A DNA stretch of 64,000 bases from Fimbriimonadaceae bacterium (lineage in GTDB: Bacteria > Armatimonadota > Fimbriimonadia > Fimbriimonadales > Fimbriimonadaceae). Position numbers and translations under genes: made by a program. Within the stretch, counting starts at the first letter, position 1. Each line of letters starts with the position of its first letter. The stretch covers positions 1 to 64,000 of the forward strand of contig JAHCHO010000013.1 in NCBI GenBank assembly GCA_026129685.1, in the 5' to 3' direction. The notes beneath the pieces are model-generated. The model worked only from the letters and a program-made list of their open reading frames with translations, ran no database searches and was not told the DNA's origin. Below are positions 40,414 to 49,923 of the stretch, one piece after another.

Positions 40414-41271
40414 ATGAACGTTGACGAGGTCCTCTCCCATTTCCGGCACGAGTTGCGAACCGTCGTTCGCAAGGGCGAGTCGCTGGAGGCCCTCCCCGGA
40501 GTGACCCGGCGCACCTACGTGAACGGCGCGATCCACGAAGTGACCGCCCACAACCTCGAAGTGGACACCGTGGACGACGCCATTCGCCGGGAAGTCGCTC
40601 GTGCCGCCTGCCTCGGAGTGCCGTTGGAGTGGAAGGTCTTCTCCTTCGACTCGCCCCCGGACCTTCTGAACCGGTTGCGGACCGCTGGTTTCACGATCGG
40701 AGATAGAGAAACGATGCTCGCCTATGACACCCACGATGGGTTGTCGCCGTTCACGGGTCCCGAGCAAAGGGTCGTCCGCAAGGTCGACTCTCGGCGCCAC
40801 CTCGAGGACTTCCGGCGCGTGGCGGAGGAAGTCTTTCTGAAGGACTACTCCCTTACGACGCGCGAGATCGCCGACGCCCTTCGGGCCGGCGACGGGGGCA
40901 TCACCGCGTACGTAGCTTACGACGGCAAGACCCCGGTCTCGGTCGCCCGGCTCTACACCGACCCCAAGAGCTGGTTCGCCGGGCTTTACGGCGGGGGAAC
41001 GGTGTCCTCGCATCGCGGCCGTGGCTTCTATCGGGCGATGGTCGCCGCGCGCTCGTACGACGCCGTCGCGCGGGGAGCCCGCTACTTGATCGTGGACGCC
41101 TTACCGACGAGCCTGCCAATCCTGCTGCGGCTTGGGTTCGTACGCGTCGCCGATACCTGGCCATGCGGCTACGCAACCGCCGAGGCAATCCTTGGGCAGG
41201 AGATGGCGACTTCCCAAAGAACCGACCTTGACCGACGAGCGTCTGAAGGTCGGTTGCGTGGTTCACGATGA
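40414..41271 (+). CDS. GNAT-family acetyltransferase
   Basis: The start is placed at ATG 40414; ATG 40330 would add 28 residues. The product is 285 aa. The C-terminal half is a GNAT domain: YVAYDGKTPVSVARLYTDP, GLYGGGTVSSHRGRGFYRAM (acetyl-CoA loop, about residues 190-209) and PTSLPILLRLGFVRVADTW. The N-terminal half is a less conserved GNAT-like fold. The acceptor is unknown. The stop overlaps the next gene's ATG. Confidence 0.88.
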   Translation: MNVDEVLSHFRHELRTVVRKGESLEALPGVTRRTYVNGAIHEVTAHNLEVDTVDDAIRREVARAACLGVPLEWKVFSFDSPPDLLNRLRTAGFTIGDRETMLAYDTHDGLSPFTGPEQRVVRKVDSRRHLEDFRRVAEEVFLKDYSLTTREIADALRAGDGGITAYVAYDGKTPVSVARLYTDPKSWFAGLYGGGTVSSHRGRGFYRAMVAARSYDAVARGARYLIVDALPTSLPILLRLGFVRVADTWPCGYATAEAILGQEMATSQRTDLDRRASEGRLRGSR

Positions 41272-42101
41272 AGGTTCCCTCACAAATCGCGCTGGTCGGC
41301 GTTTCGCTTGTATTCCTCGGTGGGTTCGTGGGCGCACAACGGAGCGTTCCTCTCGGCAACGTCGAGAAACTTGGCCGACTCGGGCGCATCCTGGTCCTTT
41401 ACGCAAGGGACTACGACGACTGCTTTCCCTTGGCGATGGCAACCCGCGAGGACGGCTCGTGGCGCTGGAACGCGATGGTGAAGGTCGACCCTTACTCCCT
41501 CGCTGACCTCAACCTTACCGACCGCTACTTCTGGATCAATGCGTGCCGCCCATACGGCGCGATCGATGCCGTTCTCGAGGCGGACCGCGCCGAGCACCGT
41601 CCCCTCCCGGGCGCGTCCAGCCCGGACGAAGGCGTCGGCCCCTGGGTCTCCTGGGCCTATAACGGCCTCCTCCACGGTTCGTCGCGAAGCGCGGTGGCCG
41701 TCCCGGGCAAGCTCCCCGTCCTTTGGCTCGGCTGGGGGAACATCGCCTACCCTGGCCGAGCGATGGCCAACCCTTCGTTGATGTGCATGATGCCCGGTCC
41801 CTGCCGCTTCAATGCGAAGGGTTCCGCGCAACCGGACGGTCTGTTCGGCGGGGCCTTCTTCTACACGGGCGGCAAGTTCCCGGACGATCCGGGCACTCCC
41901 TTCCTGAGCGCCGACCTGTCCGTCTACCACCTGAAGCTTGGCGCAAGCGCCGACTACGAAGGACGCACCAAGGTCGAGGAAGACCCCTTCGTCTATGGTC
42001 CCGGTCGTCGGCTGATCGGCGCATGGTCTTGCGAGGCCGGTCCGGTGCAATACCCCTGCTGGTTCCGGCCCGACTTCGAGTACAAGGCGAAAGGCTCCTA
42101 G
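41268..42101 (+). CDS. Secreted pseudopilin-like/DUF1559-type protein
   Basis: This 277-aa protein has a signal or anchor (QIALVGVSLVFLGGFVGAQ) and then RILVLYARDYDDCFPLAMA, WAYNGLLHG and GGAFFYTGGKFPDDPG, a pattern seen in prepilin-like, H-X-DG secreted proteins that are abundant in planctomycetes and Armatimonadota. It has several Cys and aromatic residues. It precedes the GspE-type ATPase gene, but pilus assembly is not certain. Confidence 0.72.
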   Translation: MKVPSQIALVGVSLVFLGGFVGAQRSVPLGNVEKLGRLGRILVLYARDYDDCFPLAMATREDGSWRWNAMVKVDPYSLADLNLTDRYFWINACRPYGAIDAVLEADRAEHRPLPGASSPDEGVGPWVSWAYNGLLHGSSRSAVAVPGKLPVLWLGWGNIAYPGRAMANPSLMCMMPGPCRFNAKGSAQPDGLFGGAFFYTGGKFPDDPGTPFLSADLSVYHLKLGASADYEGRTKVEEDPFVYGPGRRLIGAWSCEAGPVQYPCWFRPDFEYKAKGS

Positions 42102-42138
42102 CAGGAACCCTCGATCCCTTACCGAATTGGGGTCCCCG

Positions 42139-43458
42139 ATGTCACTCGGTGGAAACCTCGGCGCCCAGGCGTTCGGCAAGCGCTTTCGTCTCATCCTTCG
42201 CGAATCGGGCTCGGTCCGCGAAATGGGCGGAGAGGAGATGTCCCTCGCCGTCGGGATCGTGGACAGCATCTTCACGAACGCCCTGGACACCGACGCCAGC
42301 GACATTCACCTCCAACCCGAGCGCAACCAGTTGCGCATCCGCTTCCGTCAGGACGGCGTCCTCCAGGATGCCGGCCAACTCCCTCCCGAACAGGCCGCTA
42401 ACGTTCTAACCCGCTTGAAGCTCGCGGCGGGTATGCGCATCGATGAAACCCGCGAGCCGCAGGACGGACGCATTGACATGGAATATGCGGGCCGCCGCCT
42501 CTCCGCCCGCGCTTCTTGCGTCCCCGCCCTTAACGGCGAAAAGATGGTGATCCGCCTGCTCGACCCGGTCGCGATGCGCGTCGAACTCGCCAAGCTGGGA
42601 ATGCCGGAGGACGTGCTCAAGAACTGGAGCCGTTGCGTTCAGATGCCCTACGGGCTGATCATCGTCACCGGCCCCACGGGCTCGGGCAAAACGTCCACCC
42701 TCTACGCCTCGCTCAACCTGCTCGACTCCAAAACGCGCAACATCGTCACCGTCGAAGATCCCGTCGAATACGAGTTCGAGAAGAACATCGCTCAAGTCCA
42801 GGTCACCGAGCGCCTCACATTCCCGAAGGTGATGCGCACCTTCTTGCGTCAGGACCCCGACGTCATGATGGTCGGCGAAATGCGCGACCCCGACTCCTTG
42901 GCGATCGGCATCCAAGCCGCTCTGACCGGTCACCTCGTCCTCACCACGCTGCACACGAACAACGCCGCTGAGACCATTGGCCGCATGATGGACATGAAAG
43001 CGGAGCGCTACCTGGTCGCGAGCGTGGTCGTCGGCATCCTCGCCCAGCGGCTGGTCCGCCTTGTCTGCCCCAAGTGCCGCCAACCCTACAAGCCCACCAA
43101 GGACGAGGCCACCATGCTTCGCCTGAGTCCCGATATGCTCGAGCGAGGACGCTTCGCCAAAGGAACCGGTTGCGAACACTGCCGAGGAACCGGCTACAAG
43201 GGCCGCACCGGAGTGTTCGAACTGATCCTCGGAACTCACGGTTTCCGCCAGGCCGTCGCTCTCGGAGCGAGCATGTCGGACATCGTCGCCGCCGCGCGCG
43301 AACAGGGCTACCGCACCATGCTCGAGGACGGTATGGCGAAGGTGCTCAACGGCTGGACCACCCCCGACGAAGTGATCCGCGCCGTCTACACCCAGGCCAT
43401 CGATGCTCCCGTCAGCACCGAACCGCTCGCCGCGCCCCTTCCGAACGCCGAGGCGTGA
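42139..43458 (+). CDS. GspE/PilB-type secretion ATPase
   Basis: This 439-aa ATPase powers type II secretion or type IV pilus assembly. It starts at ATG 42139. Walker A is GPTGSGKTS (about residue 179), the Asp box and Walker B region are VEDPVEYEFE and VMMVGEMRDPDS (about 243), the His box is LTTLHTNNA, and a C-terminal Cys4 zinc finger is CPKC then CEHC. The long N1/MshEN domain of standard GspE is missing; only about 40 residues precede the N2 domain. Confidence 0.95.
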   Translation: MSLGGNLGAQAFGKRFRLILRESGSVREMGGEEMSLAVGIVDSIFTNALDTDASDIHLQPERNQLRIRFRQDGVLQDAGQLPPEQAANVLTRLKLAAGMRIDETREPQDGRIDMEYAGRRLSARASCVPALNGEKMVIRLLDPVAMRVELAKLGMPEDVLKNWSRCVQMPYGLIIVTGPTGSGKTSTLYASLNLLDSKTRNIVTVEDPVEYEFEKNIAQVQVTERLTFPKVMRTFLRQDPDVMMVGEMRDPDSLAIGIQAALTGHLVLTTLHTNNAAETIGRMMDMKAERYLVASVVVGILAQRLVRLVCPKCRQPYKPTKDEATMLRLSPDMLERGRFAKGTGCEHCRGTGYKGRTGVFELILGTHGFRQAVALGASMSDIVAAAREQGYRTMLEDGMAKVLNGWTTPDEVIRAVYTQAIDAPVSTEPLAAPLPNAEA

Positions 43459-43525
43459 CCCGCTTATGTTGGCGCGACTGAGGACGTAGACATCGTTGCC
43501 AACTCCCATCGGCACCCTTACTAGC

Positions 43526-45091
43526 ATGTGGATCGCCAGTGCCCGCCGTTCCCGCGAAATCGACCGCCTCGCCCATGAACGGTTTGGCATCCCATCCCGC
43601 GTCCTGATGGAACGTGCGGGCCTTGCGGTCTTCCAGGCGATCCAAGAGCTCCTCCCCGAGGGCGGGCGGCTGGCGGTCCTCTGCGGTAAGGGCAACAACG
43701 GTGGCGACGGCTTCGTCGTCGCCCGCCTCGCCCACGAAGCCGGGTTCGGCGTGCTCAGCCTCGTGGCCGCCACCGAAGCCGAACTGACGCCGGAAGCGGC
43801 CGACCAACTGGCCGTATCCAGCGCCCAGGGCGTCACCACGATCTTCTTTGACGACGCCCGCTACGCCCGCAAGCTTCACGACCTTGGCGGATTCGACCTC
43901 ATCGTGGACGGTCTCTTGGGAACCGGCGCCAAGGGTGAGGTCCAGGGCGCCGTTGCCGACGCGATCGACGCCATCGGACGAAGCGGCGTGCCCGTCGTCG
44001 CCATCGACATCCCTTCTGGCATCCACTGCGACACCGGCGAGGAGCTTGGCCAGAGTGTCTGGGCTCTTCGCACCGTCACGTTCGGCCTCCCCAAGCCGTA
44101 CCTGTTCCAAGGTCTGGGCCTCGAACAGGCCGGCTTCTGGTCGGTGGCGGACATCGGGTTCCCGAAGGCTCTTCTCGACGAACCGACCGATGCCCGCCTC
44201 ATTTCCGATGGCTGGGTCGCCAACCGTCTCCCCGAACGTCTGCGCGCAAGCCACAAAGGCGACCACGGGTCCGTACTCATCGTCGCCGGAAGCGATCGCA
44301 TGCCGGGAGCGGCCGTCCTTGCCGCCCTGGGCGCGCTCCGGAGCGGAGCCGGACTCGTCACTGTGGCCTCCGTCCCGAACGTACTCCGTGCCGTCGCCTC
44401 TCGCGTTCCTGAAGCGACACTCCTGCCGTTGCCCGAACTCGATGGGGCGATCGCGCCCGAGGCGGCCGGCACGATCCTGGGCGCCGACCGGACCTTCCAC
44501 GCCGCCCTATTCGGTCCTGGGTTGACGCACTCGACGCCCGTCAAGGAGTTCCTCAACCGTGTCTGGCGCCAGTGGTCTAGGCCCTGCGTCGTGGACGCCG
44601 ATGCCCTGAACGCCGTGAGCGAAGGCGTTTCCGTTCCCGAGGCCAGAACCGTCCTGACGCCTCATCCCGGCGAAATGGGCCGCCTTCTCCAAAGCTCCGT
44701 CGCCGAGATCCAGTGCGATCGTTTCCGAACGGTACGCGCCGCCGTCGAGAGATACGCATGCACGGTTCTCCTCAAGGGAGCCTATTCGATCGTGGGGAGT
44801 CCCGACGAGCCGATGCTCGTCAACCAGACCGGCAACCCTGGCATGGCTTCAGGCGGGATGGGCGACGTGCTCGGCGGAGTGATCGCCGCCCTGCTTGGCC
44901 AGGACCTCGACCCACATCAGGCGGCCGCGTGCGCGATGCATTGGCACGGTGCGGCGGGTGACCGCTGTGCGGACGAGGTCGCTCCGGTCGGCTACCTCGC
45001 CACCGACCTTGCCGAGGCCCTTCCCCGCGCGCGCGCCGCCATCTGCCCGGCCACCGGTTGCGGGAACTGCGATCGCCCGACGTTCGGGTAA
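43526..45091 (+). CDS. nnr: Bifunctional NAD(P)H-hydrate epimerase / ADP-dependent dehydratase
   Basis: This 521-aa repair enzyme restores damaged NAD(P)H. The N-terminal YjeF_N epimerase domain (about residues 1-215) has FGIPSRVLMERAGLAV and CGKGNNGGDGFV. The C-terminal carbohydrate-kinase-like dehydratase domain (about 225-515) has GSDRMPGAAVLAA, ALNAVS, TPHPGEMGRLL and GMASGGMGDVLGGVIA near the end. The start is ATG 43526. Length and order are standard for the fused NnrE-NnrD protein. Confidence 0.96.
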   Translation: MWIASARRSREIDRLAHERFGIPSRVLMERAGLAVFQAIQELLPEGGRLAVLCGKGNNGGDGFVVARLAHEAGFGVLSLVAATEAELTPEAADQLAVSSAQGVTTIFFDDARYARKLHDLGGFDLIVDGLLGTGAKGEVQGAVADAIDAIGRSGVPVVAIDIPSGIHCDTGEELGQSVWALRTVTFGLPKPYLFQGLGLEQAGFWSVADIGFPKALLDEPTDARLISDGWVANRLPERLRASHKGDHGSVLIVAGSDRMPGAAVLAALGALRSGAGLVTVASVPNVLRAVASRVPEATLLPLPELDGAIAPEAAGTILGADRTFHAALFGPGLTHSTPVKEFLNRVWRQWSRPCVVDADALNAVSEGVSVPEARTVLTPHPGEMGRLLQSSVAEIQCDRFRTVRAAVERYACTVLLKGAYSIVGSPDEPMLVNQTGNPGMASGGMGDVLGGVIAALLGQDLDPHQAAACAMHWHGAAGDRCADEVAPVGYLATDLAEALPRARAAICPATGCGNCDRPTFG

Positions 45092-45131
45092 CCGGGGATC
45101 GCCTTCGATGCACGCCGCGAAGAGAGGCCTT

Positions 45132-46157
45132 CTATCCCCCGATCTCGGGGATGGTCGCGTTCGCGTCCGGATACGCCTTCGCCACCGACCGGCATAGCCC
45201 CCGAAACGCCTCGATGGCCGCCGCGCGGCTCTTCTTCGGCACCGGCGACACCTTGCCCCCCGAGATCGCGCACGGGCGAACCTTGAGCGACTTCCAAGTC
45301 GCTCCTTCGTACCCTAGTTCCATGATCGCCGTCGCCCCCGGCTTCGCTGAGACCAGATTTCCCATCGAGTACAGGATCGGCTTCCCTCGATAGACCTCGG
45401 CGCCCTGGAGCACGTGCGGGTGCGCACCCACCACCAAGTCCGCGCCCGCTTCTACCGCCGCCCTTCCGAGCGCCACCTGGTAGGGATCGGGCACGGTCTT
45501 CCGTTCGGTCCCCCAATGCAGCGCGAAAACCACCAGGTCCGCCCTAGATCGGGCCGCGTCCACCAACCGCCTCAACGTTGCCCGCGCCCTATCACCGATC
45601 GTCGCGTCGAACGCCAGCACTCCAATCCCGGGCGAGTTCGTCCCTGCCGGGGTACATGCCCGAAGACCGCCGCGCGTCCGAAATGCCAGCATCGAATACA
45701 CCGCAGTTTCCGTGCCGTCCGAGGCGCGAACGAAGGCCGGCGCCATCGCCTGCGCCCAGTTCGTGCCCGCCCCGCAGAACGCGATTCCCGCCTCGGCCAG
45801 CGCACCCGTCATCTGGGCCAGCCCCTCTGGACCATAGTCCATCGCGTGGTTGTTGCCGAGGCTGACCACGTCCAACCCTGCCGCCCGCAGCCCCTCCAAG
45901 TGCGCCGGGACGGCTCTCAGAACGAACTGCCGACGCGCCTTCACGTCCGCGGCGGACTTGCGCGGTGTCGCCGTCCCCTGGTCGGTCAGGGGGATCTCTA
46001 GGTTCGCGTACGCCAGTCCCGCCTCGCGAAACAACGAGGCGACACCCGCCAGCGGCTTCGACGACGGCTTGATTCCGTTCAACATCACGTCGCCCCCCAC
46101 GGCGAAGGTCCAAGCGGAACCCGTCAGCACGACGGTGGCGGCAAGGCTGGCGACCAT
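45132..46157 (-). CDS. CapA-family metallophosphatase
   Basis: This 341-aa protein has a signal peptide and the CapA/PgsA fold: AVGGDVMLNG (about residue 20), NLEIPLTD (about 53), VVSLGNNHAMDYG (about 98), VFALHWGTE (about 215) and VVGAHPHVLQGAEVYRGK (about 242-259). CapA-like proteins act in poly-gamma-glutamate capsule or cell-wall processes at the outer side of the membrane. It is convergent with the nnr gene. Confidence 0.92.
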   Translation of the reverse strand: MVASLAATVVLTGSAWTFAVGGDVMLNGIKPSSKPLAGVASLFREAGLAYANLEIPLTDQGTATPRKSAADVKARRQFVLRAVPAHLEGLRAAGLDVVSLGNNHAMDYGPEGLAQMTGALAEAGIAFCGAGTNWAQAMAPAFVRASDGTETAVYSMLAFRTRGGLRACTPAGTNSPGIGVLAFDATIGDRARATLRRLVDAARSRADLVVFALHWGTERKTVPDPYQVALGRAAVEAGADLVVGAHPHVLQGAEVYRGKPILYSMGNLVSAKPGATAIMELGYEGATWKSLKVRPCAISGGKVSPVPKKSRAAAIEAFRGLCRSVAKAYPDANATIPEIGG

Positions 46158-46259
46158 CGTTCCAAAGACGACGAAGGACCCAAGAAAGGTCTATCCTGTG
46201 CGTCTAAGACAGTGGTATCACGCCATGCGCCCCGTTGTACGCGGGCATCGAGGATCAAA

Positions 46260-47087
46260 ATGAGGAAACCGCTCGCTTCCGCCGCCTTGCTCTTGCTCGC
46301 GCTCGCTGCTTGTGCCGTTCAAGACGCCGTCAGCCTCCGCCTCAAACTGGACGGCGACCAGAAATCCGTCTACAAGATCGTCTCCAAGATGGTTCAGAAC
46401 ACGACCACCCCGATGGGGGATATGGAGATGAAGATCGATACGTCCATGACCCTCGCGATGGAAACGGGCAAGGCCGGCGAGGACGGTAAAGCACCCCTCA
46501 AGATGACCGCCTCCGACATCAAGATGAAGCTCGACAGCCCGATGCCGGTCGGCGAGATGCCCGAGATCAAGGACATCGTCACCACCGCCAAGATCAACGG
46601 GCTCGGCGTCGTTTCCGACCTCAAGGCCGAAGGCGTCGGCGCCCAAATGGCCCAGATGCTCGGCTCTCAGCAGAGTTCCTACTTCGTGGTCTTCCCGGAG
46701 AAGGCGCTCGCCATCGGCGATTCCTGGGAGTACAAGATTCCTGCGATGGAGTCCTTCGGCATCAAGGAGTCCGTCATGTCCGCGAAGCTCCTCAAGCTGG
46801 CGGACTACAAGGGAAAGCCCGCTTACCAGGTTTCGGTGAAGGGCAAGATCCTCATGGAGGGCGATCCGTCCAAGATGGCGGGGGCCATGGGCGCCGAGGT
46901 GCCCTTCCAGATGAAGGTCAAGGGCACGACGGGAATGGACATGATCCTCTGGGTGGACCCGCAGACCGGGCGCACGTTCAAGATGGAGTCGACGATGGAC
47001 AACGATCAGCAGATCGAGATCATCGACATGAACATGACCGTGACGTCCAAAGGTAAGGGCACCTACACGATGGAACTCGTGGGCTGA
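46260..47087 (+). CDS. Putative lipoprotein, hypothetical
   Basis: This 275-aa protein starts at ATG 46260 with GAGGA upstream. The N-terminus is a lipoprotein signal (KPLASAALLLLALAACAVQ; lipobox LAAC). The mature part is beta-rich with many Met and Lys (VFPEKALAIGDSWEYKIPAM, VKGTTGMDMILWVDPQTGR), resembling DUF6263-type exported proteins. No catalytic motif is seen. Confidence 0.78.
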   Translation: MRKPLASAALLLLALAACAVQDAVSLRLKLDGDQKSVYKIVSKMVQNTTTPMGDMEMKIDTSMTLAMETGKAGEDGKAPLKMTASDIKMKLDSPMPVGEMPEIKDIVTTAKINGLGVVSDLKAEGVGAQMAQMLGSQQSSYFVVFPEKALAIGDSWEYKIPAMESFGIKESVMSAKLLKLADYKGKPAYQVSVKGKILMEGDPSKMAGAMGAEVPFQMKVKGTTGMDMILWVDPQTGRTFKMESTMDNDQQIEIIDMNMTVTSKGKGTYTMELVG

Positions 47088-47105
47088 ATTCCGTCCCGGC
47101 AACAA

Positions 47106-47137
47106 GGGCCGCCCGGTCCGGACCATCCGGGCGGCCC
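47106..47137. terminator. Strong 11-bp terminator hairpin
   Basis: GGGCCGCCCGG (47106-47116) and CCGGGCGGCCC (47127-47137) form a perfect stem between the lipoprotein gene and the convergent exporter gene. Confidence 0.85.
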
Positions 47138-47146
47138 CGTTCTCCA

Positions 47147-48562
47147 CTAGGCCGGGGTTGCCGCGAGTTCTCTTACCTGAGCCTCGACCTTACGCCAGGA
47201 CCACCAAAGCGCGCCCAGTTCGACCAGAACCGCCGCCATGAGAACCACGCTGGCCGACACCACCCCGGAAACGCCGAGCGTCACGATCGCGTAGAGGCCG
47301 GCGCAGAGGGTCGCCATCCCCACCAGCATCGCCCGCAGACGCGCCGACGTTCGGTGGTGCTTGGTCAACAGCCCCCGAACCAGGGACTGCAACGCCCCGA
47401 GCAACGGCATCGCCATCCCCGCCAGGTAAGCCATGTGGGCTTGGCCCACGACGGCCGCCTCGGCGCCGACAACGCGCGAGAAGAAGAACCGATCGAGCGT
47501 CAGGAGCGCCATAAGCGGCATCAGACCGCTGGCCACCAAGCCCACCGTCACGCAGAACTGTCGGAGCGCGGCCTTGCTCTGCTCGTCGTGGTAGAGCGTG
47601 ATCACCACCTCTGGCAAAGCGAAGACCACCGTGCGATGGAGGAACGTCAGGGTCATGGCCACTTGCCATCCCGCCATCACCAGCACCGAGTCGGGTGCCC
47701 GCGAGAGGGCCGCGCTCACCAACGGCCCGCCGACCAGCATTACCATCGTCGTCGCCGTCAACGGAAAGTGGAACTTCGCCAGGCGCCGGAGAGTCAGCGG
47801 GTGCCGATCGTCGTGGTCCGTTGGCCTTGTGAAATGAGCACGGATCAGGGGCTTCGCCGCGAAGTGCACGAACGTCGACTCCACCGCCACCGACGTAACC
47901 AGCGCCATCGATGCCATCGCGATGCTCGGCAGCGCGAGTCCCGCGAACCGCGACAGGAGATAGAAGAACAAGACGAGCAGCGACACCGTGGCGACCCGCG
48001 ACAGGGTGCCGAACCCGATCATCTTCGTCTCGCCCCGGCTGATCATGAGCCCTTGGTGGTACCGGCGCCATCCGATGAACGCCGACCAAGGCGTCATGAT
48101 CATCAGGCCGTGCCGCGCCGCCTCCGCCACCTCGACCGGCAGTCCTAGGAGCGACCGGGTGAATACCCAGTACAGCGGCGTGAAGGCGATGAGCCCGTGG
48201 ACCACCGTCACCGCCGCCATCAACATCATCGCGAAGCGACGGATCGTCTCGTAGCTGCGCTTCCCCTTCGCCAACGTGGTCGAGGTCGAGAGCAGGTCGA
48301 TTACCGGGCTCTCGATCCAGATCGAGAGCGACAGCACCACGAGCATCGCCGCCGAGTTGACGGTCGGGGAAGGCAACCTCGAGATCAGGCTTTGACAAAC
48401 CGGCGCCTCGACCGCCATGAAGATCCAGGAGATCGCGAGCGGAAGGTAAATCTTCGTAATCCGCGCCGAAGTCAACGCGGAGTCTTGCGAGGCGTTCGAG
48501 AGAGGTGGGTCCACGGGTGGTCGGGGAATCTCCGCCCATGGTACCGTCCCGTCCCCATCCAT
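47147..48562 (-). CDS. MATE-type multidrug/lipid exporter
   Basis: This 471-aa polytopic membrane protein starts at ATG 48562, with ATG 48598 as an alternative. About 12 helices are predicted, with KIYLPLAISWIFMAVEAPV, LSLSIWIESPVIDLLSTST, PWSAFIGWRRYHQGLMISRG, SAALSRAPDSVLVMAGWQV and SLVRGLLTKHHRT spread along two similar halves, the layout of the MATE/MOP superfamily. The acidic Glu/Asp in the IESPVID helix may be the coupling site. The substrate is unknown. Confidence 0.85.
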   Translation of the reverse strand: MDGDGTVPWAEIPRPPVDPPLSNASQDSALTSARITKIYLPLAISWIFMAVEAPVCQSLISRLPSPTVNSAAMLVVLSLSIWIESPVIDLLSTSTTLAKGKRSYETIRRFAMMLMAAVTVVHGLIAFTPLYWVFTRSLLGLPVEVAEAARHGLMIMTPWSAFIGWRRYHQGLMISRGETKMIGFGTLSRVATVSLLVLFFYLLSRFAGLALPSIAMASMALVTSVAVESTFVHFAAKPLIRAHFTRPTDHDDRHPLTLRRLAKFHFPLTATTMVMLVGGPLVSAALSRAPDSVLVMAGWQVAMTLTFLHRTVVFALPEVVITLYHDEQSKAALRQFCVTVGLVASGLMPLMALLTLDRFFFSRVVGAEAAVVGQAHMAYLAGMAMPLLGALQSLVRGLLTKHHRTSARLRAMLVGMATLCAGLYAIVTLGVSGVVSASVVLMAAVLVELGALWWSWRKVEAQVRELAATPA

Positions 48563-48673
48563 CCCGTCGCCGTGGTCGAGCCGGACGCAGGCGTCCATAG
48601 CACGACACTCGAGCGCTCCAAGCCAATGCCTAAAGGCGACGGCACTTGGCGACCCGCGGGCCCAACGAGAAGC

Positions 48674-48707
48674 GGGCCCCGTCGCGGATCGCGAGCGGGG
48701 CCCTTTT
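48674..48707 (+). terminator. Orphan terminator hairpin with T tract
   Basis: GGGCCCCG (48674-48681) and CGGGGCCC (48696-48703) pair perfectly and are followed by TTTT. It reads rightward, but no rightward gene lies upstream in this 275-nt gap between divergent genes. Confidence 0.6.
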
Positions 48708-48837
48708 GGGGAGGCGTGTCGGAACAAATCGTCTGACCGAGCGCTTCGACACGAGGTTCCTTTCGATGACATGAATTCGCCGTGACCCGATCGTGACCCG
48801 CCGGGTCGGAACACCGTCGAAAGGGGCGAGGAACCCC

Positions 48838-49773
48838 GTGAAGAACCGTCTTTGGCTCTTGGCCCTGATTCCCGTCGTCCTCGCCATTGTCGTGGTCGCG
48901 GGTGCCCGGCAGTTGTTCGCGCGGCCAAACCTGGCGACGCTCACGCGCAAGGCGAACGCCGACCTACGCCAAGGACGGGTGGCCGAAGCGACCGCCATGT
49001 TCGCCGACATCGCCTCGCGCGACCCCGGTAACGGCGCCGCCTGGTTTCGACTCGGATACGCGCATCACACCGCCCGGGCCTATCGCGAAGCGATCGGGGC
49101 CTATGAGAAGTCCTATGCCTTGCACTGGATTCCCGGGACGACCGCCTATAACCTTGCCTGTGCGCACGCTTTGGCGGGGAACGAGGCGGCCGCTCTCAAG
49201 TGGCTCGAACGGTCGATGCAAGACGGTTTCCGCGACGCGCGGCTGCTTGCGACCGACCCCGACCTTGACCCGCTCCGAAACACCGCAGGTTACCGGTCGC
49301 TCGAGGAGAAGTTCGACCGGACGACCAAGAACGCGGGCCTCCGCGCCCTGGAACCCCTGATCGGACCTTGGGACGCTTACGACGGCAAGGGAATTCTCGT
49401 TGGCACCGTCGAATTCCGATCTCTCTTGACAAAGTCGGCCGTCCAGCAGGTCGCGAGCCTTCCCGGCCGAACCCGACAAGTGGCTATGTTCTACTACAAC
49501 GCACAGGCCGGTTTGTGGAAACAGGTCGAAGCCTCGGACGACGGTTCCTTCGTCGAACGGGTCGCGAAGCCGCAGTCGGACGGCCTTCGGTTCGAGGGCT
49601 GGGCCTACCCCGTCGCCGGAAGCAACACCATGGACCGCGTAGTGCTTCGCGAGGCCGGAGGCGCATACCGACTGCGCAACGAGACCTCCGCCGACAGCGG
49701 TCGTAATTGGACCACGATCCTCGATGTCGAACTGCGCCGACGGCAGAACGCGCCAAAATCGTCGAAGGATTGA
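48838..49773 (+). CDS. Membrane-anchored TPR protein
   Basis: This 311-aa protein starts at GTG 48838 behind AAGGGGCGAGG. There is an N-terminal anchor (RLWLLALIPVVLAIVVVAGA) and then at least three TPR-type repeats (residues about 38-140; LTRKANADLRQGRVAEATAM, AWFRLGYAHHTARAYREAIG). The C-terminal half (about 165-311) is beta-rich, resembling a small lipocalin-like domain (YDGKGILVGTVEFRSLLTK). It may be an envelope scaffold. Function unknown. Confidence 0.8.
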   Translation: MKNRLWLLALIPVVLAIVVVAGARQLFARPNLATLTRKANADLRQGRVAEATAMFADIASRDPGNGAAWFRLGYAHHTARAYREAIGAYEKSYALHWIPGTTAYNLACAHALAGNEAAALKWLERSMQDGFRDARLLATDPDLDPLRNTAGYRSLEEKFDRTTKNAGLRALEPLIGPWDAYDGKGILVGTVEFRSLLTKSAVQQVASLPGRTRQVAMFYYNAQAGLWKQVEASDDGSFVERVAKPQSDGLRFEGWAYPVAGSNTMDRVVLREAGGAYRLRNETSADSGRNWTTILDVELRRRQNAPKSSKD

Positions 49774-49779
49774 GGGAAG

Positions 49780-49855
49780 TGGCGCGCTCGAGAGGATTCG
49801 AACCTCCGACCCTCAGCTCCGCAAGCTGATGCTCTATCCACTGAGCTACGAGCGC
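49780..49855 (-). tRNA. tRNA-Arg (anticodon GCG)
   Basis: A 76-nt cloverleaf: acceptor GCGCTCG/CGAGCGC with discriminator G and encoded CCA, D arm GCTC/GAGC with A20 present, anticodon stem TCAGC/GCTGA with loop TTGCGGA (positions 34-36 GCG), T arm GGAGG/CCTCT. Anticodon GCG reads Arg CGC/CGU without the A34-to-I editing that the usual ACG tRNA needs. A20 is the expected arginine identity element. Confidence 0.9.
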
Positions 49856-49923
49856 ACGTGACACCAGAATACCCGATCCCCACCCGTGGCGTCCCCCTGC
49901 AACCGGCACCCGGAGGGGCCATA

